Below, one piece after another: positions 6,153-13,259 of a DNA stretch of 16,040 nt. Numbering within the stretch: position 1 is the stretch's first letter; the number at the start of each line of letters is the position of its first letter. Both the position numbers and the translations under genes were made by a program. Source of the stretch: Conexibacter sp. (GTDB lineage Bacteria > Actinomycetota > Thermoleophilia > Solirubrobacterales > Solirubrobacteraceae); assembly GCA_025964215.1 (NCBI GenBank), contig JAOPZG010000221.1, forward strand, positions 1-16,040, written 5' to 3'. The notes beneath the pieces were generated by a model. The model saw nothing but the letters and a program-made list of their open reading frames with translations, ran no database searches and had not been told where the DNA came from.

Positions 6153-7751
6153 GTGCACCGCCTCGAGACCCACGTCGACCCCAACGCGCCCGGCTACCGC
6201 GCGTTCTACCAGCACAACAAGGAGCTCTCGGCCGAGCTGCGCGAGACGCTGCGCAAGGCCCGCCACGATCGCCCGCAGAAGGCGCTGGACCGGCTCGCCG
6301 AGCAGCAGAAGCTCACGGTCCGCGAGCGGCTCGACCTGCTGCTCGATCGCGGCGCGCCGTTCCTGGAGCTGATGCCGCTGGCCGCCAACCGCCACTACGA
6401 CGGCGAGGCGCCGCAGGCGCTGCTGGTCACCGGCATCGGCGTGGTGAGCGGCCGGGAAGTGATGGTCATCGCCAACGACAGCTCGCTGAAGGGCGGCGCC
6501 TGGTACCCGATCACCACGCGCAAGATCGTCCGGGCGCTCCAGGTCGCGCTGGAGAACCGCCTGCCGGTCGTCCACATGCTCGACAGCGGCGGCGCGAACC
6601 TCCACCTCCAGGACGAGATCTACTCGGTCGCCGGCCACATCTTCCAGCAGCAGTGCCACCTCAGCGCCCAGGGGATCCCGCAGCTCGCGGTCGTCTTCGG
6701 CTACTGCACCGCCGGCGCGGCCTACACGCCGACGCTCTGCGACCAGACGATCATGGTGCGCGAGCGCGGCGCGATCTTCCTGGCCGGGCCGCCGCTGGTG
6801 AAGGCGGCCACCGGCGAGGAGAACACGACCGAGGAGCTCGGCGGCGCCGACATGCACACGACGGTCTCCGGCGTGGCCGACTACGCGGTGGACTCCGAGG
6901 CCGAGGCGCTCGCGCTCGCCCGCGACGTCGTCGGCGTCTGGGCCCGGCGCGACAAGGCCGACAGCGACCGCCGCGTGCCCGAGGACCCGTTCCACGACCC
7001 CGACCAGCTCTACGGGATCATCCCCGACGACATCAAGAAGCAGTTCGAGATGCGCGAGGTCATCGCCCGCGTGGTCGACGGCTCGCTCTTCCACGAGTTC
7101 AAGCCCAACTACGGCGACACGATGGTCTGCGGCTGGGCCTTCATCTGGGGCTTCAAGGTCGGGATCCTCGGCAACAACGGCGTGATCTACAGCGAGGCGG
7201 CCAACAAGGCCACCACCTTCATGCAGCTCTGCGACCGGGACTCGATCCCGCTGTTGTTCCTGCACAACGTCACGGGCTTCATGGTCGGCCGCGAGTACGA
7301 GCGCCGCGGCATCACCAAGGACGGGGCCAAGATGCTGATGGTCCAGGCCAACGTGACGGTGCCCAAGCTGTCCGTGCTGTGCCACGCCTCGCAGGGCGCG
7401 GGCAACTACGCGATGGCGGGTCGCACGTGGGACCCCCGCTTCGTCTATGCCTGGCCCAATTCGCGCTCGTCGATCATGGGCCCCGAGCAGGCGGCCGACG
7501 TGCTGACGCAGGTGCGGGTCGCGGGCCTGAAGCGGCGCGGGGAGGAGCCCTCGCCCGACGAGGTCTCGACGATCAAGCGCGAGGTCACGGCGTACTTCGA
7601 GTCGACCTACCACTCCTACTACCTGACCTCGGACCTGCGCGACGACGGGCTCATCGACCCGATCGACACGCGCAACACGCTCGGCATGTCGCTGTCGGCG
7701 GTCCTCAACGCCCCCATCGTGCGCGCGCCCGGCGGCGTGCTGCGGATCTAA
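6153..7751 (+). CDS. Acyl-CoA carboxylase, carboxyltransferase (beta) subunit
   Basis: The protein has 532 residues from GTG 6153, the normal size for MCC/GCC-type beta subunits. The N-terminal crotonase-fold half contains the acyl-CoA site with DSGGAN (144-149) and GYCTAGAAY (183-191). The C-terminal half contains GAGNYAMAGR (415-424), which forms the second oxyanion region where carboxybiotin is decarboxylated. The order of motifs (ANDSSLKGG, SAQGIPQLAVVFG, FLAGPPLVKAATGEE, GGADMHTTVSGVADY) follows methylcrotonyl-CoA and geranyl-CoA carboxylases rather than acetyl- or propionyl-CoA carboxylases. Replacement of the usual GGAY by GAAY next to the acyl pocket is notable. The acyl specificity cannot be fixed from the sequence alone; gamma-carboxylation of a branched 2-enoyl-CoA is the most likely reaction. 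Confidence 0.92.
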   Translation: MHRLETHVDPNAPGYRAFYQHNKELSAELRETLRKARHDRPQKALDRLAEQQKLTVRERLDLLLDRGAPFLELMPLAANRHYDGEAPQALLVTGIGVVSGREVMVIANDSSLKGGAWYPITTRKIVRALQVALENRLPVVHMLDSGGANLHLQDEIYSVAGHIFQQQCHLSAQGIPQLAVVFGYCTAGAAYTPTLCDQTIMVRERGAIFLAGPPLVKAATGEENTTEELGGADMHTTVSGVADYAVDSEAEALALARDVVGVWARRDKADSDRRVPEDPFHDPDQLYGIIPDDIKKQFEMREVIARVVDGSLFHEFKPNYGDTMVCGWAFIWGFKVGILGNNGVIYSEAANKATTFMQLCDRDSIPLLFLHNVTGFMVGREYERRGITKDGAKMLMVQANVTVPKLSVLCHASQGAGNYAMAGRTWDPRFVYAWPNSRSSIMGPEQAADVLTQVRVAGLKRRGEEPSPDEVSTIKREVTAYFESTYHSYYLTSDLRDDGLIDPIDTRNTLGMSLSAVLNAPIVRAPGGVLRI

Positions 7752-7755
7752 GGAG
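7750..7755 (+). promoter_or_regulatory. Strong ribosome binding site of the crotonase gene
   Basis: AAGGAG lies nine bases before ATG 7765 and is the best Shine-Dalgarno in the window. It overlaps the TAA of the carboxyltransferase gene and is part of a perfect 10-base palindrome, GGAGATCTCC (7752-7761). High, independent translation of the crotonase is likely. Confidence 0.65.
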
Positions 7756-7764
7756 ATCTCCACC

Positions 7765-8529
7765 ATGAACGACGTCGTGAAGTACGAGCTGGTGGACCGG
7801 GTCGCGTGGCTGACCATCGACCGCCCCGAGGCGCGCAACGCGCTGAGCAAGGCGGTTCGCGACGGGCTGTGGGCGGGCTTCCGGCGCTTCGCGGAGGACG
7901 ATGACGCCGCGGTGCTCGTCCTGACCGCCGCGGGCGAGAAGGCGTTCTGCGCCGGCGGCGACCTCAAGGAGATGGCCGGCGCCGGCATGGGCGTGCCGCC
8001 CGCCGACTTCCTGCCCTACCTCCAGCGCTCCGTGAAGACCGACAAGCCCGTGATCGCCGCGGTCAACGGCGTCGCGTTCGCCGGCGGCTTCCTGCTCGCG
8101 CAGATGTGCGACCTCGTCATCGCGGCAGACCACGCGAAGTTCGCGATCACCGAGGCGAAGGTCGGCCGGGGCTCGCCGTGGGCCGCGCCGCTGCCGTGGC
8201 TGATCCCGCCGCGGATCGCGATGGAGATCATGGTCACGGGCGACCCGATCACCGCCCAGCGCGCCTACGAGCTCGGGCTCGTCAACCGGGTCGTCCCGCT
8301 CGCCGAGCTGCGCGAGGCCGCGCAGGCGATGGCCTCCGGGATCGCCGCCAACGCGCCGCTGTCGGTGCGCGCGGCCAAGTCCTTGGTCTACCTGTCGGCC
8401 GAGCACGGCTGGTCGGCCGCGCTCGAGGCCGCCGACGACCTCTACGAGCCGGTCTACCTCAGCGACGACGCCCAGGAGGGCCCGCGCTCCTTCCAGGAGA
8501 AGCGCAAGCCCGTCTGGACGGGGAAGTAG
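7765..8529 (+). CDS. Enoyl-CoA hydratase/isomerase (crotonase) family protein
   Basis: This 254-residue protein is a typical single-domain crotonase: WLTIDRPEARNALS (15-28), the first oxyanion segment FCAGGDLKEM (61-70) and the second NGVAFAGG (101-108). Aligned by eye to rat mitochondrial enoyl-CoA hydratase, the second catalytic glutamate (Glu164) is kept as Glu130 in ITEAKVG, while the first (Glu144, in GGGCELA) is Leu110 in AGGFLLA. One-glutamate crotonases are often isomerases or have other activities, so classical hydration should not be assumed. It follows the carboxyltransferase by 13 bases and ends the plus-strand operon, the place where Atu and Liu clusters keep their glutaconyl-CoA hydratase. 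Its stop is two bases from the convergent VOC gene. Confidence 0.9.
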   Translation: MNDVVKYELVDRVAWLTIDRPEARNALSKAVRDGLWAGFRRFAEDDDAAVLVLTAAGEKAFCAGGDLKEMAGAGMGVPPADFLPYLQRSVKTDKPVIAAVNGVAFAGGFLLAQMCDLVIAADHAKFAITEAKVGRGSPWAAPLPWLIPPRIAMEIMVTGDPITAQRAYELGLVNRVVPLAELREAAQAMASGIAANAPLSVRAAKSLVYLSAEHGWSAALEAADDLYEPVYLSDDAQEGPRSFQEKRKPVWTGK

Positions 8530-8531
8530 GG

Positions 8532-8924
8532 CTAGGACTCGACCGGCGTCTGGCAGACGGCCTCGACGTTGTTGCCGTCGGGGTCGAGGACGAAGGCCGC
8601 GTAGTAGTTGGGGTGGTAGTTCTCACGCACGCCCGGGCCGCCGTTGTCGGTCCCGCCCGCGGCGAGCGCCGCGGCGTGGAAGGCGTCCACGGCGCCGCGG
8701 TCCGCCGCGACGAACGCGACGTGCGTCGGGTCGGAGGTCGGGCCGCCGACGGCGCGGACCATGAACGAGGACTTGCCGTCGCGGCCGAAGCCGACGACCG
8801 GCACGCTCGCGGCGTCCATCGTCACGGTCAGGCCGACCGGCGCGAGCGCCGGCTCGTAGAAGGCGCGCGCGGCGGGGACGTCGGCGACGTTGAGGGCGAC
8901 GTGGTCGAACACGGGGTCAGGCAT
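8532..8924 (-). CDS. VOC (glyoxalase/bleomycin resistance-fold) protein
   Basis: The protein has 130 residues from ATG 8924 (MPDPVFDHVALNVADVPAARAFYE), a typical small single-domain VOC protein. Candidate metal ligands are His8, His68 (PTHVAFV) and Glu121 (NNVEAVCQ), matching the usual first, middle and last strand positions. The FVLDPDGNNVE ending is characteristic. Members include glyoxalases, epimerases such as methylmalonyl-CoA epimerase, and dioxygenases; this short form with His/His/Glu cannot be assigned a reaction. It lies 29 bases downstream of the acyl-CoA synthetase on the same strand and is probably cotranscribed with it. An open frame continues far upstream through the synthetase, but that is only a GC-rich shadow frame. 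Confidence 0.85.
   Translation of the reverse strand: MPDPVFDHVALNVADVPAARAFYEPALAPVGLTVTMDAASVPVVGFGRDGKSSFMVRAVGGPTSDPTHVAFVAADRGAVDAFHAAALAAGGTDNGGPGVRENYHPNYYAAFVLDPDGNNVEAVCQTPVES
8547..8559. terminator. Palindrome just past the crotonase stop
   Basis: CGTCTG-G-CAGACG begins 18 bases after the crotonase stop, inside the 3' end of the convergent VOC gene. With a bulge the stem can extend to GG/CC outside. There is no U tract. It is a weak candidate for a transcription stop or 3'-end structure. Confidence 0.25.
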
Positions 8925-8953
8925 GGCCGCAGCGTCGCAGATCGCGCGCCCGG

Positions 8954-10615
8954 CTAGGCGTTCAGCTGCTCGCGCAGCTCGCTGCGGCGGATCTTCCCGC
9001 TGACGGTCTTGGGCAGCTCGGTCACGAAGTGGATCTCGCGCGGGTACTTGTAGGGGGCGGTGAGATCCCGCGAGTGCTTCTGGAGCTCGGCGGCGAGCGC
9101 GTCGCCGGCCTCGTAGCCGGGGGCGAGGATCACGAAGGCGGTGACGATCTGCGTGCGCTGCGGGTCGTCCTTGCCGACGACCGCGGCCTCGACGACGGCG
9201 GGGTGCTCGACGAGCGCGGACTCGACCTCGAAGGGGCCGATCCGGTAGGCGGAGGACGTGATGACGTCGTCGTCGCGGCCCTCGAACCAGAGGTAGCCGT
9301 CGCCGTCGCGCCACGCCTTGTCGCCGGTCAGGTACCAGCCGCCCACGAACGACTTCTCGTTGGCCGCGTCGTCGCGGTAGTAGCCGTCGAAGAGGCCGAT
9401 CGGCCGCGGGTCGGTGACCTCGACGGCGATCGAGCCGACCGTGTCGTCGGGCGCGCGCGTGCCGTCCTCGGCGAGGACGTCGACGTTCCAGCCGGGGACG
9501 GGCTTGCCCATCGAGCCGGGGCGGACGTCGAGCGCGCGGTAGTTGGCGACCAGGACGCAGGTCTCCGACTGGCCGTACCCGTCGTACACGGTGAGGCCGC
9601 CGGTGCCCTCGCGCCAGGCGCGGATGACCTCCGGGTTGAGCGGCTCGCCGGCGCTCGTGCAGTGGCGCACCCCGGTGAGGTCGAAGGACGGCAGGTCGGC
9701 CTGGACGAGCATCCGGTAGAGCGTCGGCGGCGCGCAGAACGAGGTGATCCCGGCGTCCTTCAAGATGTTCAGGATGGTCGCGGCGTCGGGCTTGCCGAGC
9801 GCGACCTGGACGATCGTGGCGCGCTCGTGCCACTGGCCGAAGAGCCCGCCCCAGGCGGCCTTGGCCCAGCCGGTGTCGGTGACCGTCCAGTGGCGGTCGC
9901 CGGGGCGCAGGTCGTGCCAGAAGCGCGCGGTCGAGACGTGGCCGAGCCCGTAGGACTGCGGGTGCAGCACCATCTTGGGGTAGCTGACGGTCCCGCTCGT
10001 GAAGAACAGGATCATGGGGTCGGTCGCGGCGGTGGGGGAGTCCGGGACCTCGCCGTCGCCGGCGGCGTCCATCGCGCCCTCGAGGTCCGTCCAGCCGTCG
10101 CGCTCGCCGGCGCTCCAGGCGATCCGCGTGCGCAGCGTGGGGATCGCCTCCTCCCACGCGTCGAGCTTCTCGGCACCGGTCGCGTCGGTGATCGCGGCGA
10201 CCGCGTCGGCGGCCTTGATCCGGTAGGAGATGTCGCGCGCGGTGAGCTGGTTGGTGCCCGGCATGACGACGGCGCCGATCCGGATCGCGCCGAGCATCGC
10301 GAAGTACCAGGCGGGGACCCGGGGCAACATGATGAAGATCGGGTCGCCCTTCTCGATGCCCTGCGCCTGCAGCGCGCGGGCGGCGCGGCGGGACTCGCGG
10401 GCGACCTCGGCGACGGTGTGCTCCGCGACGGTGGCGCCGTCGGGGCCGAGCGAGACGAGCGCGAGGTCGTCGGGCGACTCGGCGGCCCACGCGTCGATGA
10501 TGTCGATGACGGGGTTGAACCGCTCAGGGAGGGCGAGGTGGTACGCGGCGCGCGCCTCCTCGTAGCTCGTGAGGTTGGGCGGCGTGGACCGGTCCGGGCG
10601 CGTGGTGGTGCTCAT
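8954..10615 (-). CDS. Acyl-CoA synthetase (AMP-forming), medium-chain type
   Basis: This 553-residue enzyme of the adenylate-forming (ANL) superfamily would activate a carboxylic acid through an acyl-AMP to its CoA thioester. The P-loop-like motif is FFTSGTVSYPKM at about residues 205-216. Further motifs are CTSAGEPLNP, YDGYGQSE, GWYLTGD and the C-terminal PKTVSGKIRR, in which Lys541 is the adenylation lysine. The AGEPLNPEVI and YGQSET features and the early YHLALPERFNPVIDIID segment resemble the medium-chain (ACSM/MACS) and acetyl-CoA-synthetase-like branch rather than long-chain FadD. The acid substrate is unknown. The gene is divergent from the IpdAB-like operon across 90 bases, with the VOC gene behind it. 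It could feed the carboxylase pathway to its left or the pathway to its right. Confidence 0.93.
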   Translation of the reverse strand: MSTTTRPDRSTPPNLTSYEEARAAYHLALPERFNPVIDIIDAWAAESPDDLALVSLGPDGATVAEHTVAEVARESRRAARALQAQGIEKGDPIFIMLPRVPAWYFAMLGAIRIGAVVMPGTNQLTARDISYRIKAADAVAAITDATGAEKLDAWEEAIPTLRTRIAWSAGERDGWTDLEGAMDAAGDGEVPDSPTAATDPMILFFTSGTVSYPKMVLHPQSYGLGHVSTARFWHDLRPGDRHWTVTDTGWAKAAWGGLFGQWHERATIVQVALGKPDAATILNILKDAGITSFCAPPTLYRMLVQADLPSFDLTGVRHCTSAGEPLNPEVIRAWREGTGGLTVYDGYGQSETCVLVANYRALDVRPGSMGKPVPGWNVDVLAEDGTRAPDDTVGSIAVEVTDPRPIGLFDGYYRDDAANEKSFVGGWYLTGDKAWRDGDGYLWFEGRDDDVITSSAYRIGPFEVESALVEHPAVVEAAVVGKDDPQRTQIVTAFVILAPGYEAGDALAAELQKHSRDLTAPYKYPREIHFVTELPKTVSGKIRRSELREQLNA

Positions 10616-10705
10616 CGTCGCGTTCGACGCTATCGCGAGGGTCTTAAGCGCGCATTGGCGGAAGTGACAGTGGCCCTAGGGGCTTCCCGCCGGTCAGATG
10701 GGGGG
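10616..10705. promoter_or_regulatory. Divergent intergenic region between acyl-CoA synthetase and CoA-transferase-like genes
   Basis: These 90 bases must hold promoters for both directions. On the minus strand TAGCGT (10632-10627) fits the TANNNT -10 pattern and lies 11 bases before the synthetase ATG. On the plus strand TTGGCG (10655-10660) and TAGGGG (10677-10682) with a 16-base spacer are only a weak pair. I see no convincing operator. A G run (10701-10705) directly touches the ATG at 10706 and is too close to act as a normal ribosome binding site for it. Confidence 0.35.
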
Positions 10706-11581
10706 ATGAGCCCGGGACGCACCTCGGTCGTCGCGTCCCTGGCGGACGCCGTCGGCGGCATCCCCGACGGCGCGACGGTCGGGATCGGCGGCGCGGTCAC
10801 CGCCGGGCACCCGATGGCGCTGGTGCGCGCGCTGGCGCGGCGGGGTCCGCGGGAGCTCACGCTGGTCGTCCCGGTGGCCGGGATCGAGGTGGACATCCTG
10901 GTCGCGGCGGGCTGCGTCGCGCGGGTCATCGGCTCCTACGTCGGGGCCGAGAAGGTCGCGGCCGTCGGCCCGGTCTTCCGCCGCGCGGTCCAGGAGGGCA
11001 GCGTCGAGGTCGTCGACCTCGACGAGGCGCACGTCGTCGCCGGCCTGCGCGCGGCGGGGCAAGGACTGCCGTTCCTGCCGTGGCGCGGTGGCGTCGGGAC
11101 CTCGTACCCGCAGCTGAACCCGGCGCTCGTGGAGTTCGACGACCCGGTGCGCGGCGAGCGGCTGCTGGCGGTGCCGGCGCTCGAGCTGGACGTCGCGTTG
11201 CTGTACAGCGAGGTGAGCGACGCCTACGGGAACGCGCAGCCGGTCGGGACGGCGCACATGGACGCGCTGCTCGGCGCGGCGGCCGCGCGGGTCGTGCTGC
11301 AAGTCGATCGGGTGGTCTCCACGGACGAGATCCGCCGCCGCCCCGAGGCGACGCTGTTCTGGCGCGAGACCGCGGTCGTGCGCGCGCCGTTCGGGACCCA
11401 TCCCTACTCCAACGCGTGGCTGACCGCCGACGAGGAGCACCTGCGCGCGTTCGTCGCCGCGGGGCGCGCCGGCGGCGAGGAGCTCTCGGGATATATGACA
11501 ACGCATGTCGACGGGCCCGCCGACCACGACGCTTACCTGGAGGCGGTCGGCATCCGCCGCATCGCGTCCCTCCTGATCTGA
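10706..11581 (+). CDS. CoA-transferase family protein, alpha subunit (IpdA/glutaconate CoA-transferase-like)
   Basis: The protein has 291 residues from ATG 10706. It follows the layout of the glutaconate CoA-transferase alpha family: a start with SLADAVGGIPDGATVGIGG, then LPFLPWRGGVGTSYPQLNP (121-139), LLAVPALELDVALLYSEVSDAYGNAQ, and VDRVVSTDEI. These segments resemble IpdA, which with IpdB hydrolytically opens the last cholesterol ring in mycobacteria. The acidic pair Asp106-Glu107 in VDLDEA sits where IpdA carries its essential glutamate, by my unaided alignment, which favours IpdAB-type chemistry over CoA transfer. In-frame GTGs at 10664 and 10670 are possible earlier starts but would add residues not seen in the family. 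Its TGA overlaps the ATG of the beta subunit gene (TGATG). Confidence 0.82.
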   Translation: MSPGRTSVVASLADAVGGIPDGATVGIGGAVTAGHPMALVRALARRGPRELTLVVPVAGIEVDILVAAGCVARVIGSYVGAEKVAAVGPVFRRAVQEGSVEVVDLDEAHVVAGLRAAGQGLPFLPWRGGVGTSYPQLNPALVEFDDPVRGERLLAVPALELDVALLYSEVSDAYGNAQPVGTAHMDALLGAAAARVVLQVDRVVSTDEIRRRPEATLFWRETAVVRAPFGTHPYSNAWLTADEEHLRAFVAAGRAGGEELSGYMTTHVDGPADHDAYLEAVGIRRIASLLI

Positions 11582-12345
11582 TGCCCGACGCCTCCATCAA
11601 CGAGCTCTTCGCGATCCTGCTCGCGCGCGACTTCCGCCCCGAGGACCGCACGATCATGGTCGGCGCCAACATGCCGATGGCCCGCGCGGCCGCGACGCTG
11701 GCGAGCCTCACGACGCACCCGGACGCGCGCGTCATCGTCGGCCTCGGCGTCCATGGGCTGGGCGACGGCGGCGACCCGCCCGGCGTCTACCCGTTCCTCT
11801 TCGACCCGCGCTCGATGGTCGGCGAGTCGCTGATGTGGCAGGGGCGGATCTTCGACGACGTCAGCCGGCCGGACGTCTTCTTCTTCGGCGGCCTGCAGCT
11901 CGACCGCCGCGGCAACCTCAACCTCTTCGGGATCCCGGACGGCGACGGCGGCTGGAAGATGCGCGGCCCGGGCTCGCTCGCGCTGGCGACGATGAGCACG
12001 ACGTGCCGGGGCTACTACATCGTGATGCCCAGCCACGACCCGCGGACGTTCGTGGAGAAGGTCGCGCTGATCTCGGCGCTCGGAGATGTGGAGGAGCGCG
12101 CGCGGCTGAAGCTGCCGGGCGGGGGGATCAGGTTGGTGCTCTCGCCGCTCGGCGTGTTCGCGGTCGGGGACGGCGGCGACCTGGAGGTGCGCAGCCTGCA
12201 CGCCGGCGTGCGCGCCGACGACGTGCGCGCCGCGACCGGCTGGGAGATCGCGATCCCCGACGACGTGCCGACGACCGAGCCGCCGACCGCCGCGGAGCTG
12301 GCGGTCCTGCGCGAGCGGGTCGACGTCCACGGCACGCTGGCGTAG
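11581..12345 (+). CDS. CoA-transferase family protein, beta subunit (IpdB-like)
   Basis: This 254-residue partner of the upstream alpha subunit starts within its stop codon, so translation is coupled. It shows the beta-subunit pattern: INELFAILLARDF near the start, IMVGANMPMARAAATLASLTTHPDA (about 20-44), FFFGGLQLDRRGNLNLFG, GPGSLALATMSTTCRGYY, and the closing LVLSPLGVFAV then SLHAGVRADDVRAATGWEI. The last segment is close to the IpdB C-terminal pattern. As in IpdB, I do not find the catalytic-glutamate context typical of true CoA-transferase beta subunits, although this was judged without an alignment. Together the two would form a heterodimer or heterotetramer acting on a cyclic or beta-keto acyl-CoA. 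Confidence 0.82.
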   Translation: MPDASINELFAILLARDFRPEDRTIMVGANMPMARAAATLASLTTHPDARVIVGLGVHGLGDGGDPPGVYPFLFDPRSMVGESLMWQGRIFDDVSRPDVFFFGGLQLDRRGNLNLFGIPDGDGGWKMRGPGSLALATMSTTCRGYYIVMPSHDPRTFVEKVALISALGDVEERARLKLPGGGIRLVLSPLGVFAVGDGGDLEVRSLHAGVRADDVRAATGWEIAIPDDVPTTEPPTAAELAVLRERVDVHGTLA

Positions 12346-12348
12346 GCC

Positions 12349-12879
12349 ATGCCTCCGCCCCGGATCGCGCCGCCGTCGACCTTCGACGCGGCGCAGCTCG
12401 AGCAGCTCGCGAAGACCCGCCCGCAGCCCGGCGGCCGTCCCCTCAACGTCTTCGCGACGCTCGCGCACCGGCCGGAGCTCCTGCGCCGTGTGAGCGCGCT
12501 CGGCGGCTACTTCCCGCGCCACTCGGTGCTCGGGCTGCGCGAGCGCGAGCTCGTGATCCTGCGCGTCGGGACCTGCATCGACAGCGCCTACGTGGTGGGG
12601 CAGCACCGCGCGATCGCGGGAGAGGCACTGTCGGCGGAGGAGGTGGCCGCGGCGCTGGACCCGGCGAGCGCGTTCGTGTGGTCGCCGGTTGACGCCGCGC
12701 TCCTGGCCTTCGCGGAGGAGCTGGTCGCCGAGCACACCGTGAGCGACGCGACGTGGTCGGCACTCGCGCTCCCCGACGACGCGTTGCTCGAGTTGGTGGT
12801 CTTGGTCGGCTTCTACGCCATGTTCGGCACGATGACCAACGCCCTGGCCATCGAGGTCGACGCGCCGCCGCCCGCCTAG
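12349..12879 (+). CDS. Carboxymuconolactone decarboxylase (CMD/AhpD-like) family protein
   Basis: This 176-residue, mostly helical protein starts three bases after the IpdB-like stop. The family signature region reads LRERELVILRVGTCIDSAYVVGQHRAIA (about 64-91): the histidine is present, but the redox CxxC of AhpD-type peroxidase partners is absent, leaving a single Cys. It is therefore probably not an alkylhydroperoxidase. Relatives of this kind often accompany aromatic and steroid catabolic genes, where their reaction is usually unknown; decarboxylation or lactone handling is possible. Its last stop codon overlaps the convergent MaoC stop through a shared CTAG (12876-12879). Confidence 0.82.
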   Translation: MPPPRIAPPSTFDAAQLEQLAKTRPQPGGRPLNVFATLAHRPELLRRVSALGGYFPRHSVLGLRERELVILRVGTCIDSAYVVGQHRAIAGEALSAEEVAAALDPASAFVWSPVDAALLAFAEELVAEHTVSDATWSALALPDDALLELVVLVGFYAMFGTMTNALAIEVDAPPPA

Positions 12880-13259
12880 AGGACCGCGCGCACCGAGACG
12901 ACCGTCGTCCCGTCCTGCTTGACGCACTCGGCCTCGACGTCGTGCCTACCGTCCTCCCGCTCGGTGACCGAGCGGGGCTCGGCGGCGATGGCGTCGCCGG
13001 GACGGGTCGGTGCGCGATACACGACCGCCACCGACGTCCCCGCCGGCAGGGCCTCGACGCCGAGCCACTCGGTGGCGGCGCGAAGGAACGACTGGAGCGC
13101 GATCGGGCCGTGGGCGATGATGCCGCCGAACTCGGAAGCGGCGGCGGCCTCGGGGTCGACGTGGAGCGGGTTGAAGTCGCCGGAGAGCTCGGCGTAGGCG
13201 TCGATGCCGGCTTGGGTGACGTCGTCGACGACGCGGGGGAACGGCTCGGTGGCGGCCAT
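12876..13259 (-). CDS. MaoC-type (R)-specific enoyl-CoA hydratase subunit, catalytic
   Basis: This 127-residue hot-dog fold protein has the hydratase-2 signature intact: AELSGDFNPLHVDPEAA at about residues 23-39, giving the catalytic Asp28 and His33 in D-x-N-P-x-H, followed by FGGIIAHGPIAL (44-55). It would hydrate a trans-2-enoyl-CoA to the (R)-3-hydroxyacyl-CoA. Its ATG overlaps the stop of the upstream hot-dog gene by one base, and the two probably form a heteromer, as MaoC-type pairs do in actinobacterial steroid and fatty acid metabolism (for example HadAB or ChsH1/ChsH2). The 3' end overlaps the convergent CMD-family gene by four bases. Confidence 0.88.
   Translation of the reverse strand: MAATEPFPRVVDDVTQAGIDAYAELSGDFNPLHVDPEAAAASEFGGIIAHGPIALQSFLRAATEWLGVEALPAGTSVAVVYRAPTRPGDAIAAEPRSVTEREDGRHDVEAECVKQDGTTVVSVRAVL
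12897..12909. terminator. Palindrome just past the CMD-family stop
   Basis: GACGAC-C-GTCGTC begins 18 bases after the CMD-family stop, within the 3' end of the convergent MaoC gene. The placement repeats that of the palindrome after the crotonase gene. No U tract is present and the short arms could be chance in GC-rich DNA. Confidence 0.2.

Noticed and set aside
4371..7751. Very long open frame that would fuse about 590 residues upstream to the carboxyltransferase
   Set aside because: Before GTG 6153 it runs in a different frame from the clearly real biotin carboxylase and BCCP genes, and its translation is the Arg/Gly/Pro-rich type of a GC-rich shadow. Only the part from 6153 is real.
7752..7761. 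Perfect palindrome GGAGATCTCC as an operator
   Set aside because: It coincides with the Shine-Dalgarno between two tightly spaced genes of one operon; its symmetry is more simply explained by chance around AAGGAG.
5769..7988. 739-residue antisense open frame
   Set aside because: It lies opposite BCCP, carboxyltransferase and crotonase genes with clear family motifs. Its translation is low-complexity Val/Arg/Ala/Asp-rich and matches no family I know.
8925..10490. Fusion of the VOC protein to a long upstream frame
   Set aside because: The upstream part is a shadow frame of the acyl-CoA synthetase. The VOC domain starts exactly at ATG 8924 and has normal length.
10698..10700. ATG just before the IpdA-like gene
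   Set aside because: It is out of frame with the gene (eight bases from the real ATG) and leads nowhere recognisable.
9029..10705. Open frame upstream of, and in frame with, the IpdA-like gene
   Set aside because: It is antisense to the acyl-CoA synthetase and shows no domain. The family-like sequence starts only at about 10706.
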